The notes below the pieces were generated by a model. It was not told where the DNA came from. It saw nothing but the letters and a program-made list of their open reading frames with translations, and did no database searches. Positions 36,206 to 45,973 of a stretch of 64,000 nucleotides of DNA are shown piece by piece (the first letter of the stretch is position 1; the number at the start of each line of letters is the position of its first letter). The position numbers and the translations under genes were made by a program. Source of the stretch: Neorhodopirellula pilleata (GTDB lineage Bacteria > Planctomycetota > Planctomycetia > Pirellulales > Pirellulaceae); the NCBI RefSeq assembly GCF_007859915.1, contig NZ_SJPM01000006.1, forward strand, positions 124,001 through 188,000, given 5' to 3'.

Positions 36206-37774
36206 ATGAATCCTTTCATTTCTTCCCGTTCTCAATGGTCCTTCTTTGCCTTGCTCTTGAATTTGGCATGGCTGTTTCTGTCTGCCGGTTCGGTCGCTTC
36301 GGGAGCCGAATCGGCTCCCAACGTGATCGTGATCATGGCGGACGATTTGGGTTATGGGGACGTGGGATGTTACGGATCGGCGCAGCTCGACACACCCAAT
36401 ATCGATCGATTGGCAAGCGAGGGTTTGCGTTTCACCAACGGATACTGTTCGGCGTCGACTTGTACACCGACTCGCTATTCGTTTCTGACGGGGACGTACG
36501 CATTTCGGAAAGCCAATACGGGAATCGCACCCCCGAACAGTCCCGCGTTGATCGCGGCCGGGACACCAACGATTGCATCACTGATGAAGCAAGCCGGATA
36601 TGCCACTGCTGTCATCGGCAAATGGCATTTGGGTTTGGGAGAACCTGGGCAAGGACCACAGTGGAATGACGAATTGAAACCCGGACCGCTCGAGATCGGA
36701 TTCGATCACTGTTTCTTGCTACCGACAACGAACGACCGGGTGCCTCAGGTGTACGTTCAAGATCATCGCGTTTTAAACTTGGATCCGAACGACCCGTTGT
36801 GGGTGGGTGACAAGAAACCGAGCCCGGACCATCCCACTGGTATTTCGCACCGTGACGAATTGAAAATGGACTGGTCGCATGGGCATAACGCGACCATTCA
36901 CAACGGCATCAGCCGAATCGGATTTTATACGGGCGGTCACGCGGCGAGATTCCGCGACGAAGACTTGGCGGATCGTTGGGTATCGGAATCGAAACGCTGG
37001 ATCAGTGACCATCAAGAACAACCCTTCTTTTTGTTTTTCGCAGCTCACGACATTCACGTGCCCCGCATCGTTCATGAACGATTCCAAGGCAAGTCCGGGC
37101 TGGGACCCCGTGGCGATGCGATCGTCGAATTGGATTGGTGCGTCGGCGAGTTGATGCAAACGGTCAAGAATCACAACATGGAAAAGAACACCATGATCGT
37201 CTTTTGCAGCGATAACGGCCCGGTGCTCGATGACGGATATCAAGACGACGCGATCGAAAAGCTCGGTGACCATGATCCCAACGGTCCATACACCGGTGGC
37301 AAGTACAGCGTCTTCGAGGGTGGGACTCGAACACCTTTCATTACGTGGTGGCCTGGAACGATTCAACCGGGAGTGTCCGATAAGTTGGTTTGCACGATCG
37401 ATTTAGCGGCAAGCTGTGCCGCGATGGTTTCGGTCGAACTGCCCGACGATGCGGTTCTCGATAGTGTCAATGTTTCCGATGCGCTGCTCGGATCGCCTGC
37501 CGCTACGGGCCGCCAATCGCTCGTGCAACAAGACAACGGTCGATCGGGCAATTACGGTTACCGTCGCGGGAAGTGGAAGCTGCTGCGAAGTGAACGTGGC
37601 AAACAGAAGAACGTCCGATTGCGTTTAGTGGACGACCAAGTACCGAAGTACCAATTGTTTGATTTGAGTGTCGATCCCGGTGAAACGAACAACGTGATCG
37701 CCGAGTATCCTCAAATCGCCGATGAATTGAAACGAGAGTTAGCTGAAGAGATCGGCACGGCAGAAACTCGCTGA
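36206..37774 (+). CDS. Secreted type I sulfatase (arylsulfatase-like)
   Basis: 522 residues from ATG 36206, which starts a signal peptide; the frame opens at 36074 inside the preceding gene. The motif CTPTR begins at Cys86 (formylglycine site) with YSFLTGTY after it. Other family motifs are IVIMADDLGYGDVGCYG, GKWHLGLGEPGQGP, FFAAHDIHVPR and FCSDNGPVLDDGY. It likely cleaves sulfate esters of algal polysaccharides. It is a different subfamily from the sulfatase at 26021. It is 92 bp downstream of the C25 peptidase and may share its transcript. Confidence 0.93.
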   Translation: MNPFISSRSQWSFFALLLNLAWLFLSAGSVASGAESAPNVIVIMADDLGYGDVGCYGSAQLDTPNIDRLASEGLRFTNGYCSASTCTPTRYSFLTGTYAFRKANTGIAPPNSPALIAAGTPTIASLMKQAGYATAVIGKWHLGLGEPGQGPQWNDELKPGPLEIGFDHCFLLPTTNDRVPQVYVQDHRVLNLDPNDPLWVGDKKPSPDHPTGISHRDELKMDWSHGHNATIHNGISRIGFYTGGHAARFRDEDLADRWVSESKRWISDHQEQPFFLFFAAHDIHVPRIVHERFQGKSGLGPRGDAIVELDWCVGELMQTVKNHNMEKNTMIVFCSDNGPVLDDGYQDDAIEKLGDHDPNGPYTGGKYSVFEGGTRTPFITWWPGTIQPGVSDKLVCTIDLAASCAAMVSVELPDDAVLDSVNVSDALLGSPAATGRQSLVQQDNGRSGNYGYRRGKWKLLRSERGKQKNVRLRLVDDQVPKYQLFDLSVDPGETNNVIAEYPQIADELKRELAEEIGTAETR

Positions 37775-37823
37775 AGTCGTGTCTATGTTCCGTGGCTTAT
37801 CAGGAACTTCGGATTGTAAGCAT

Positions 37824-37850
37824 CTCGGGTTACGATTAGATCAACAGCCC
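37824..37850 (+). repeat. Right-half copy of dispersed palindrome
   Basis: CTCGGGTTACGATTAGATCA, then ACAGCCC, corresponds to the right arm and outer flank of the element at 27594-27708. It sits between the convergent sulfatase and nadD genes. No left arm is present. Confidence 0.65.
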
Positions 37851-37918
37851 GTTAACGGCCAAACTCCAGACATGTTTAGTCGCCGCCACGTTGAATGAAA
37901 CCGATGTCGAACGACCGC

Positions 37919-38587
37919 TCAGGCGAAAAGCCGCTCTTGTCGAATATAGGCTTCCACCGGGTGCGGCACTTGAAAACGAATCGACTTGCCTGCACGGACG
38001 TTGTCTCGAATCTGTCGGCTGCTGATTTCGATTAACGGCATTCGAATCTCGTTTGTTTGACACTCTGAGATTTTGTCGGTCGTGGTGAACGGTTTCAGCA
38101 CGTCGTAGTCGAGCGTCGCGTGTCCACCGCGGGCGACGACGCACAATGTGCAGAGTTCTAGAATCCGAGCGGGTTGTTTCCAGCGGTCAAAGCTCGCCAA
38201 TGAGTCGCCGCCGACGATCAAATACAACGCTCGGCCCGGAAATGTCACTTTTAAATATTCCAGAGTATCGACGGTATAGCTGACCGCATCGCGTTCCAGC
38301 TCCCACGGATCGATTTCATGACCGGTTTGTCCCGATAACGCGAGGCGAAGCATCTGCCAACGCTGCGTATTCGTGGCCACGGGCCCATCGGGTTTTAGCG
38401 GGCTCGTTGCCGCCGGGAACCATCGCACGTGTTCGATCGGCAGTTGTTCCCGTGCCGCTTCGCCCATCCACAAGTGGCCCAAATGAACAGGATCAAACGA
38501 GCCGCCCATGATCCCGATCCCGTTTGGTTGCCCAGTAACCTTGTTTGGTTGATTGCCGAGTTCGGCGTCAGTCGCGTTGTTAGCCAT
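37919..38587 (-). CDS. nadD: Nicotinate-nucleotide adenylyltransferase
   Basis: 222 residues. The nucleotidyltransferase signature IGIMGGSFDPVHLGHLWMGE (with HxGH), WFPAATSPLKP, LYLIVGGDSLASFDRW and the C-terminal ISSRQIRDNVRAGKS segment are characteristic of NadD, which adenylates nicotinate mononucleotide in NAD synthesis. About 20 extra N-terminal residues precede the fold; a later start is possible but no better codon is evident. Its start overlaps the end of the UPF0489/TPR gene by 8 bases, making it the last gene of a coupled run. Confidence 0.94.
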   Translation of the reverse strand: MANNATDAELGNQPNKVTGQPNGIGIMGGSFDPVHLGHLWMGEAAREQLPIEHVRWFPAATSPLKPDGPVATNTQRWQMLRLALSGQTGHEIDPWELERDAVSYTVDTLEYLKVTFPGRALYLIVGGDSLASFDRWKQPARILELCTLCVVARGGHATLDYDVLKPFTTTDKISECQTNEIRMPLIEISSRQIRDNVRAGKSIRFQVPHPVEAYIRQERLFA

Positions 38588-39941
38588 GATCGCCTGCCTT
38601 CATTTGTTCCAAGATGTCGCAATGAATCTGTTCTAGCGCGCGTAGCTCTTCTTGGCGTCGGCCAGCGGCAGCGGAATCGCCTAGCATCGTTTCGACTTGT
38701 GCTAATAATGCCATGACCTCCGGCCATACCGGTGCGGCTTGGTGAGCCGCCAAGAGTTGTTCCCTGGCGGTTTTGAGTCGAGCGGCGTCTGGTGTTTCGA
38801 CGGACCTTCGAACATGAAGATAGCCGAGATAGTAATGGGCAGCCGTCCGCGTTTTATCGTCTGCGAATGCGTCCCGGAAGTATTGTTCGGCTTCGTCCCA
38901 GCGTGCGAACCGCAGGCACAACTTCGCAATCTCTAACGCGAGTTCAGGGTGACCTCCCAGAACTTCCCTCGCGGCGAAGTAGGATGTGATCGCAACGTCG
39001 AGATCATCGATTTGACACGCCAGCAAACCGATCGCCGCATGTAACAACCCGGTCTTAGGATTTTGCAGATTGTCTAGCAGTTCCTGATGATTCGCGACAA
39101 GCCCTGCGAGTGATTCCCGGTTCACGGACATACCTCGCGCCGAATGGCGACAAGCCAAACGCAATGGATCGTCGCGATCATCGTGGCGATCAGAGCGGAT
39201 GGGTTGGTCGGGATTCGCTTGAGCGTTCGCAAACCGATGTGCGAGTCGTTCCGCAATCACGGCATGACGATGAGGCGTGTATCCACTGTGGACCGATCGC
39301 GACACAGTCACTTCATCGAAGCTAAGATTTAAATTCATCAACAAGTCAGCCGTCGCCTCGACGGGGGAACCGATCTCTTCACTCGGCAACTCAACGAAAT
39401 AATCGATATCGATGTCCACCAACGCATCGGATTCAATCTCCAGAAACGGCAATGATTCGCTGCGACAAATCAGGATCTCGAGTCCGTAAAGTTTGGCTTC
39501 GATCCAGCTTGCCATGTTGGACGACGCCGAAACGAGCCTCAGCGACTTTAGATCGTTCGCCGTGATCGCGTCGCTTTGTTGCAGCTGCGCGATGGCGGTT
39601 TGAGGATCCAAGATCGGCACGTGAGGCGGAGCTACCCAAATCAAACGGCGAATGATCCCGAGGTAGGAAGCCGCATAAAGAAAGTCTTCGATCCCATAGC
39701 TGTACTGCCGACCCAGCCTGACGCATTCATCGGGCCACAAATGGTGGGGTTTCATGAACGAGGCGACTTCGTCGGCGTTTTGACAATCGCGAAGCCTGTC
39801 TAGTCTGACGTGCGAGATCACTTGGAGATCCAAATGGGCGTCCAGACAAATCAGAGTTCTGTCGCTCGCGCGACGACGAACCCAATGAGCCAAGACGGAA
39901 GCGTGTTCCTCGAAGATGGGGCAGGCGATCTGCCGCCTCAC
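38580..39941 (-). CDS. UPF0489-like domain fused to TPR-like repeats
   Basis: 453 residues. The N-terminal half has UPF0489-type motifs, ICLDAHLDLQ, ALVDIDIDYFVELP and VSRSVHSGYTP, whose Asp/His pattern resembles arginase-deacetylase metal sites. The C-terminal ~170 residues are helical TPR-like units (AAREVLGGHPELALEIAKLC, WDEAEQYFRDAFADDKTRTA). No signal peptide: cytoplasmic. UPF0489 has no assigned reaction; a metallohydrolase function is inferred from the motifs. The gene overlaps the giant PQQ gene upstream by 4 bases and nadD downstream by 8. Confidence 0.75.
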   Translation of the reverse strand: MRRQIACPIFEEHASVLAHWVRRRASDRTLICLDAHLDLQVISHVRLDRLRDCQNADEVASFMKPHHLWPDECVRLGRQYSYGIEDFLYAASYLGIIRRLIWVAPPHVPILDPQTAIAQLQQSDAITANDLKSLRLVSASSNMASWIEAKLYGLEILICRSESLPFLEIESDALVDIDIDYFVELPSEEIGSPVEATADLLMNLNLSFDEVTVSRSVHSGYTPHRHAVIAERLAHRFANAQANPDQPIRSDRHDDRDDPLRLACRHSARGMSVNRESLAGLVANHQELLDNLQNPKTGLLHAAIGLLACQIDDLDVAITSYFAAREVLGGHPELALEIAKLCLRFARWDEAEQYFRDAFADDKTRTAAHYYLGYLHVRRSVETPDAARLKTAREQLLAAHQAAPVWPEVMALLAQVETMLGDSAAAGRRQEELRALEQIHCDILEQMKAGDHG

Positions 39942-42900
39942 GGGACCACATCGCCCGCTTGTTCTGAGTTCGGGTCCGGCTGCGTATCGGATGTTTCCGG
40001 CGACTGTTGATCGCTGAAGGTGAACGTCAAAAACTCGTTCTGAATTGCCACGATCATTTGGTTGCGATGGGAGATCAACCGCACATCGGTTTCAATTTGT
40101 GGATTGGTCGTTCCGACTTGCTTTCCGATGCGTTCGATCAACGTCTCACCGGTCCTGACGTCCAATCCCCAAATGTCCAGTTCTCGGCGACTCGATGCGG
40201 TGCTTCTGTTGTACAGTTTGCCCCGGACCAAGATCAGCATCGGTGTGAGGAAGGGCTGGTGCACGGTAACGCCTCGCGGTTCGTCAAAGGCTTGGCTCCA
40301 CGCGACCTTCGCCTTTGGCGAATCGGCCGCATCGGGATCTGTTTCGATCATCTCGATGCAGTGAACGCTTGTGGTGCCTTGGACCGACATGCCGCCGGCG
40401 ACGGTGACGCCGCTGACGGACCGCAATGTCGACTCGTTGATCTTGCACTGCGGAAAGACGAGGAATCGGTTTTCCAAACGGATAATAGACAAATCGAACA
40501 GGTTCTCGCGAATCGGTATCTTCGTGTCGATCAGTTGCTCGCCCCGCAACACGTCCCACAGCGTTAAACGCCCGGCGTTGTCCAAGAGCGAAAAATAGCG
40601 ACCTTCAATCAGTTTTCCGTAACCTGACGATCTCGCTTGGTCGGTCTGATTGATCGGTGAAGCGATTCGGCTTTGAACGCGTTTCATCGCGATCGGGTCA
40701 AAGATCTCGACGATCTGCGGATCATACAGATCAACACCGTTGTCAAAATCCTTGTCCGATTCGTCGTACGAGGAAACGATCAAGGCGTGATGGCCGGTCG
40801 TTGTCATCAATTGACCGAGTCGCAAAGGTTGCGTTTCGATCAACCGACCGTCGTACCAATCCAAGGTAATCACCTGATCGCTCTGTTCGCTGATCACGGC
40901 GACGCGTCCGTCGCGGGCGACGACGCCGCTACCGGGAAATCCGATGTCCGTTCGCCACAATGTCTGGCCGTTGACGGCGTCAAAGCAAATCAGATCGTTG
41001 CCTTGCAACAGAAACAATCGATCGCCCAAGATCGGTCCCAGTCGCAGTTGGGCCTCGTCTGCATTGGCGGTCCGCGTGTTGGTGAGATAACGATAGATAT
41101 CATCGCCGAACTTGGATTTTTCACTACGGAGTTTTGCTACCGCTTGCCCGTCCGGGCTGAGGCTGCGTCGCCAGCGAACGGTTTCATCCGGTTGATTTGC
41201 AAGGAATCGAAACAGATCGATCGCGATCAATTCCGACGGCGTTAAGACGAGCATCAGGCCACCGCTGAAGGTAATTTCCTTATCGCTCGAATTTCTCGCG
41301 GTCAATCCTTCGATGGCGATCGGTCGGGGAATGCCTTCGTCGTTCAACAATGCCAAGGGATTGTTGTCACTGACCGCTTGCCACCCCTGAGTTGTCCGGC
41401 CCATCAAGTGCGTTGTTTTGGCGTAACGTCGATTGGTCGTCAGCGCATGTGCCGGATTGATTCGACTGGATTGCCACTCCAAACTGACGTTCGCTGGCCA
41501 TTGTTTGTCGGACCGTCGAGGACCTCGAAGCTTGTACTGGTCGAGTATTTGTTCGGCGGCTTGTTTCTGCTCGGTCGATAGTTTGCGCGATCGAATCACT
41601 CGTTCGATCAAAGCACGATCTTCGTACCAGCTCGTTTCGCTGTACGTTTTGGCGAGATGCAACAGCGTCTCAAGGGAAAGACCGGCGACATCGTGATCGG
41701 TCGGCATTTTCGTCGACCAAGCCATTCGCTCGCTCGCCAACCAATCGCCGCGGCGGAACGTTTGTTCGAACGCCTGTTCGTAAACCGAAGCCATCCGATC
41801 AGACAAGGGTAGGAAATGATCGAGCATTCGTTCGCCAGCCACTTCTCCGCCACGCCGGGTGTTCTCCAGATAATTACTGAGCGATTGGATGACCGAATCG
41901 AGCGTCTCCGGATCGGCATTGGCGGCAATTTGGGCGACTCGCGCGCTCACCCATGCGGTCAAGCTGAACGAGCGTCCGTGGGCGGGCAGGATTTGTGATT
42001 GCTGGTTGGCAATCGCAGGACGCTCGACCAGCAATTCCGACAACTCAAGAATCCGGTCGAAGGCATCCTTCCATTTCGCCGCGTCGGTTAATCGGCTGAT
42101 CTGCAAGACCAACAGCTCGGCACGTTGTTCGGGCCGTTCGATCAATTGCTTTAGCGTTTCGATGTCTTCGTTGGAAAGTGTTTCTTGCTCCCGCAATGCG
42201 CCCAACATCGCTTCGACGGACAATAGAATGACTTCGTCGTTCTGCGGATCCATCTGGCGAGCCTTGCCTAGCATATCCAGGGCTGAGTCTCGTTGATCCT
42301 GTTCGAGCAAAAGTTCGGCCTTGCGAACAGTAGCGAAGAAGTCATCAGGGTCTTCCAACAGGGTTCCGTTGACGGTCGGTTCAAGGGATTGTTGCCCGTA
42401 AGCTACCGCAAGGGTTGTGGTCGCCTGCGAGATGATTTCGCCGCCAACGGCGATCAAATTTCCCAACGGAAACCGAAGCTGACGTCGCGCAAGGACCCGA
42501 CCGTCTTCGGTTGAGATTTCGATCAACTCGTTGTTACTGGTTGGTAAAAAGTAACTTGATTTGCCAAACACGCCGCGTCCGCTCACCCGTTGGCCGGAGT
42601 TCATCAAGTCGTCCGGCGTCGACCAGATCTCGGCGCCCGATTCCAAGTCGTAACCGATCACACGATCGGCCCGAACGATGACGTATTGACCGTCCCGGAT
42701 TCCGGCCAAGTACATGTTCTTGATTCTCGGTTGAGGCCGAAAGCGTTCCTGGCCCGTTAGCGGATCGACGACGATCAAACGATCCGATTCGGCCGGCGTC
42801 AAGGCAACATGATTGCCCTTGGCGACGGCAACCGAGGTGGCCCAACGCTGACTCAGTCGCGTCATCGAGACTTCCGGCGGCGGGCGGAAAACGTGTTGAG

Positions 42901-44704
42901 CCGGTTCGTCGGTTCGTTGGTACATCTGTACCCATCGAAATGTACGGTCGATCAAGTCCAATGCGACGGTCACTCCGGCCCCGGTCGGACAGATCAATAA
43001 TCCGTTGTGATACGTCGGCATCGCCCCGGCGACGCGTCGCACTGGGTCGGTGGTGATGCCTGTCGATTCGACGGAGACCAGCACCTGTCGCCACAGTTCC
43101 GCCCCATCAACGGGGTTTAAACACACCAACAAAATTTCTCCGGCGAGTTCGGCCATCACGTACAAACGACCACGAACCGGTAGCGGTGGTCCCAAGAAAA
43201 AGGCATCGGCCAGGGACGTCGGTTCGTTCTCATCGACCCCCAAACGCCATACCAACTTGCCCTCGGTGGCTAGGTCGAGTGCGACGAGCGTGTTTTTGCT
43301 CGATTGCAAGGATCGCGTCGCCCGCATTCCGAACGGATTGATCCGTTCACTCTCGACCAGATTTAGATTGTCGATCATGTAGACCCGTTGTCCGTCGCTG
43401 GAAAGTTGGCCGTATGGCACGTCGTTCCAAACCCGTTGGGCCAAGATATCGTTCGGGTCTTCTTCGACTCTCAGGTCATTGGGGTCGTCGGGGTCCTCCT
43501 CGGGAATCGATTCCGGCGCCGAGAACCATGGGTACTGCCAAACCCGTTTGCCGGTTCGATGATCCACGCCGACGAGACGCTGGGTCGTTCGCATCAGCAA
43601 CTGATCGCCCACCCGCAGCGGCATCCACGAGGGCGGGGGCAATAATCCGGTAGCGGCGAGTTGTTCGGTTTCCGTTTCGATCGTTTTTTCTTGCCGCGGG
43701 CTACCTGATGTTTCCAGCATCCAACGTGGATTGCTCAGCGGCATCTGGCCCTCGGACAGATCATTGCGTCCTAGACGCGCGCCCAACAAAGCGTAGTCGT
43801 TGACAACCGGTTCGGCCTTGTTCGGATCGAGCGTGAAACGTTCTCGCACGGCGGTTTCCCACCGGGTAACCGCCTCGGTCGGTTGAGTTCGAAATAGCTG
43901 AGCGAGTTCCTCGGGCGCATCGGATGGTAAAATTTTCGGGAACCCAAGCGAACGTTCGCCCAATAGCGTGGCCCCGGCGTGCAACCAGATGATCTCGTCG
44001 CCGAGTTGATCGACCGCATGGGAGTGGCCGACTAAATCCTCAAGTAACATGACCACGGCCAGCGGATTGCCCAGATACCATTCTCGAACGGCCAGAAGAT
44101 AGGATGCCTGATAGCCCGCCTCGGTGTGAAAGAATTCACGGCGAACCTGTTCGACGGCGTGCCAATCTTGAGTCGTTGTTACCCCTGGCTGAACCGGGGC
44201 ATTGGATTCGCCGCGGGCTTCTTGTAATCGTTTTGCCCCCAAGGGGCCGTATCGCAGTTCATAGATTTCTAGCCCGGCTTGAGGGAGGTTGCCGATTCGT
44301 TGACGAACTAACCTCATGATCGTATTGGCGTCTTGGGATCGTCCAATCGTCTCGGGCCGGGCCTCTTCGAACTCGCGTTCGATCATTGACTCCTGGAACC
44401 CATCGATTCCCTCGCCCATAGGAGCATCAATGAAATAATCCTGAGCGGTCTCGGGTAGGGTCTCGACCGCGGTACGACGCAGCAGATCGCCCAGTCGGAC
44501 GACGGCATCGCTGTAACGTTCCTGAGCGATGGCTTCGTCGGCTTCGCGAATTTGTTGACGCACGTTTCGCGGCGGAGGCAACAACTCAGCGGCATTGCTG
44601 GCGGCGGAAAGGTTGAACCCCCGCTGAGCCCGGGCGGTTTGGGGCAGCAACCACACGGCCGCAATCAAGGTGACAAGACGAGTCGTTTGGGAAAAACGTT
44701 TCAC
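39938..44704 (-). CDS. Giant secreted PQQ-like beta-propeller/TPR protein
   Basis: 1588 residues with a signal peptide ending LLPQTARAQ. A TPR-like helical region (QIREADEAIAQERYSDAVVR) follows. Two blocks of PQQ-type propeller blades come after it: about 330-760 (WRLGVDENEP, LVCLNPVDGAELWRQV, RVIGYDLESGAEIWS) and about 1250-1560 (DLICFDAVNGQTLWRTD, RLTLWDVLRGEQLIDTKI). A helical stretch of about 400 residues separates them. No catalytic residues are evident. I infer a periplasmic or envelope scaffold. It is co-directional and overlapping with the UPF0489/TPR gene. Confidence 0.8.
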   Translation of the reverse strand: MKRFSQTTRLVTLIAAVWLLPQTARAQRGFNLSAASNAAELLPPPRNVRQQIREADEAIAQERYSDAVVRLGDLLRRTAVETLPETAQDYFIDAPMGEGIDGFQESMIEREFEEARPETIGRSQDANTIMRLVRQRIGNLPQAGLEIYELRYGPLGAKRLQEARGESNAPVQPGVTTTQDWHAVEQVRREFFHTEAGYQASYLLAVREWYLGNPLAVVMLLEDLVGHSHAVDQLGDEIIWLHAGATLLGERSLGFPKILPSDAPEELAQLFRTQPTEAVTRWETAVRERFTLDPNKAEPVVNDYALLGARLGRNDLSEGQMPLSNPRWMLETSGSPRQEKTIETETEQLAATGLLPPPSWMPLRVGDQLLMRTTQRLVGVDHRTGKRVWQYPWFSAPESIPEEDPDDPNDLRVEEDPNDILAQRVWNDVPYGQLSSDGQRVYMIDNLNLVESERINPFGMRATRSLQSSKNTLVALDLATEGKLVWRLGVDENEPTSLADAFFLGPPLPVRGRLYVMAELAGEILLVCLNPVDGAELWRQVLVSVESTGITTDPVRRVAGAMPTYHNGLLICPTGAGVTVALDLIDRTFRWVQMYQRTDEPAQHVFRPPPEVSMTRLSQRWATSVAVAKGNHVALTPAESDRLIVVDPLTGQERFRPQPRIKNMYLAGIRDGQYVIVRADRVIGYDLESGAEIWSTPDDLMNSGQRVSGRGVFGKSSYFLPTSNNELIEISTEDGRVLARRQLRFPLGNLIAVGGEIISQATTTLAVAYGQQSLEPTVNGTLLEDPDDFFATVRKAELLLEQDQRDSALDMLGKARQMDPQNDEVILLSVEAMLGALREQETLSNEDIETLKQLIERPEQRAELLVLQISRLTDAAKWKDAFDRILELSELLVERPAIANQQSQILPAHGRSFSLTAWVSARVAQIAANADPETLDSVIQSLSNYLENTRRGGEVAGERMLDHFLPLSDRMASVYEQAFEQTFRRGDWLASERMAWSTKMPTDHDVAGLSLETLLHLAKTYSETSWYEDRALIERVIRSRKLSTEQKQAAEQILDQYKLRGPRRSDKQWPANVSLEWQSSRINPAHALTTNRRYAKTTHLMGRTTQGWQAVSDNNPLALLNDEGIPRPIAIEGLTARNSSDKEITFSGGLMLVLTPSELIAIDLFRFLANQPDETVRWRRSLSPDGQAVAKLRSEKSKFGDDIYRYLTNTRTANADEAQLRLGPILGDRLFLLQGNDLICFDAVNGQTLWRTDIGFPGSGVVARDGRVAVISEQSDQVITLDWYDGRLIETQPLRLGQLMTTTGHHALIVSSYDESDKDFDNGVDLYDPQIVEIFDPIAMKRVQSRIASPINQTDQARSSGYGKLIEGRYFSLLDNAGRLTLWDVLRGEQLIDTKIPIRENLFDLSIIRLENRFLVFPQCKINESTLRSVSGVTVAGGMSVQGTTSVHCIEMIETDPDAADSPKAKVAWSQAFDEPRGVTVHQPFLTPMLILVRGKLYNRSTASSRRELDIWGLDVRTGETLIERIGKQVGTTNPQIETDVRLISHRNQMIVAIQNEFLTFTFSDQQSPETSDTQPDPNSEQAGDVVP

Positions 44705-44788
44705 TTCAAACTCTTTGGAAACTATGGAAATCAGACATCGCCATTGTAACGAAAGTCGTCAAGACGGACCGGTGATATCGGATAGGCT

Positions 44789-45973
44789 CTAAAACAAACT
44801 CGCCGGATCGGCTCGCAACAGTTTGCGAAGCGCCAACAGCCCGCTGGTCAAGCACATCGCCGTGGTCAATCCCAATACATTGCCCATCCGTTCGAACGTA
44901 AGCAACATGGGCAAACCCGAGTATCGCTCGAGCAGCCAGAACAACCCTTGAGTCACCAAGACGGCAGGAACAAAACCGAAAAACGACAAAAAGACCGACT
45001 GGCGAATGACCAGTCCCACGAAAAACCGATTCGGATAACCCATCGCTCGCAGGGTAGCGAATTCCGGCATCGCGTCTTGCAGGCTCGTGAACAGGATTTG
45101 ATAGCAGATAATCACGCCGACGACGAATCCCATCACGGTTCCGATGGCAAAGATTTTGCCAACAGGCGTTTGTTCTCGCCAGAATTGAGTCTCTTGGTGT
45201 TTGAGTTCTAGGGGGCTGAGTACCTTCCAGCGGCCGGGTGCGAGCGACGTCAAACGTTCGGCGACGGCGGCGGTCTGAACCGGCGATCGGGCGACGTCTT
45301 CGTTCAATCGAATCATTCCGACGTCGACGACCTCGAGCGGCTGGCCGTTGCCCCGGATGGGGAAGTAATCGGCGAAAGCCGTTTCGCGAATCAGAAGCGT
45401 ACCCTCGTTTGCGAAGTCGGTTCCCACGACGACCGAGCCGACCAGGGAAATTTGTTTACCCGCCAGTTCGACCGTCTGCGGTAAGGGCTGTTCCCACTGG
45501 TCGAACTGGAACCCGTACTCCGTTCGCGTTTTGCGATCAATGAGCGCCGTACCGGACGCGTTCAAGAGAGAGCGAGATTTCGTTAGACCTTCGATTTCCA
45601 GCCAGCCTGGCGACCGTGGAACGGACAACACCCGAATCGGCCGGGCGGGAAGCCCCGCCACGCGAACGCGTGCGAGCAATCGCTCGATCAACAACGGTTC
45701 GACGGACTCAACCGCCGGGTCCGACATCGCTCGTCGCAGAAGATCTCTGGGAAACCGTTGGTTGACCGGCAACATATAGCGGGCCGGACTGACCGCTACC
45801 AAATCGCAACGCATTTTTTCGATCAACGCGACCGGGCTGTCCAACAAAGCGTTACGAAACCCGTTTTGAGTGAACATCAATACGGCGGCGAAGCCGACTC
45901 CCGCCGTCGCCATCAACAAACGTCGTGGATCATTGACCAGATTTTTCCACGCCAACGCAGTTCGCCGTCTCAC
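44789..45973 (-). CDS. DevC-like ABC transporter permease
   Basis: 394 residues from GTG 45973, overlapping the nrdR stop (GTGA). One N-terminal helix, a large extracytoplasmic region of about 230 residues and three C-terminal helices give the MacB/FtsX topology; LAWKNLVNDPRRLLMATAGVGFA and ATLRAMGYPNRFFVGLVIRQ are typical of DevC-type permeases. DevC works with DevB (fusion protein) and DevA (ATPase); neither is adjacent here. The ABC ATPase at 18332 belongs to another type. I infer an exporter or lipoprotein-related permease encoded apart from its partners. Confidence 0.88.
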   Translation of the reverse strand: MRRRTALAWKNLVNDPRRLLMATAGVGFAAVLMFTQNGFRNALLDSPVALIEKMRCDLVAVSPARYMLPVNQRFPRDLLRRAMSDPAVESVEPLLIERLLARVRVAGLPARPIRVLSVPRSPGWLEIEGLTKSRSLLNASGTALIDRKTRTEYGFQFDQWEQPLPQTVELAGKQISLVGSVVVGTDFANEGTLLIRETAFADYFPIRGNGQPLEVVDVGMIRLNEDVARSPVQTAAVAERLTSLAPGRWKVLSPLELKHQETQFWREQTPVGKIFAIGTVMGFVVGVIICYQILFTSLQDAMPEFATLRAMGYPNRFFVGLVIRQSVFLSFFGFVPAVLVTQGLFWLLERYSGLPMLLTFERMGNVLGLTTAMCLTSGLLALRKLLRADPASLF

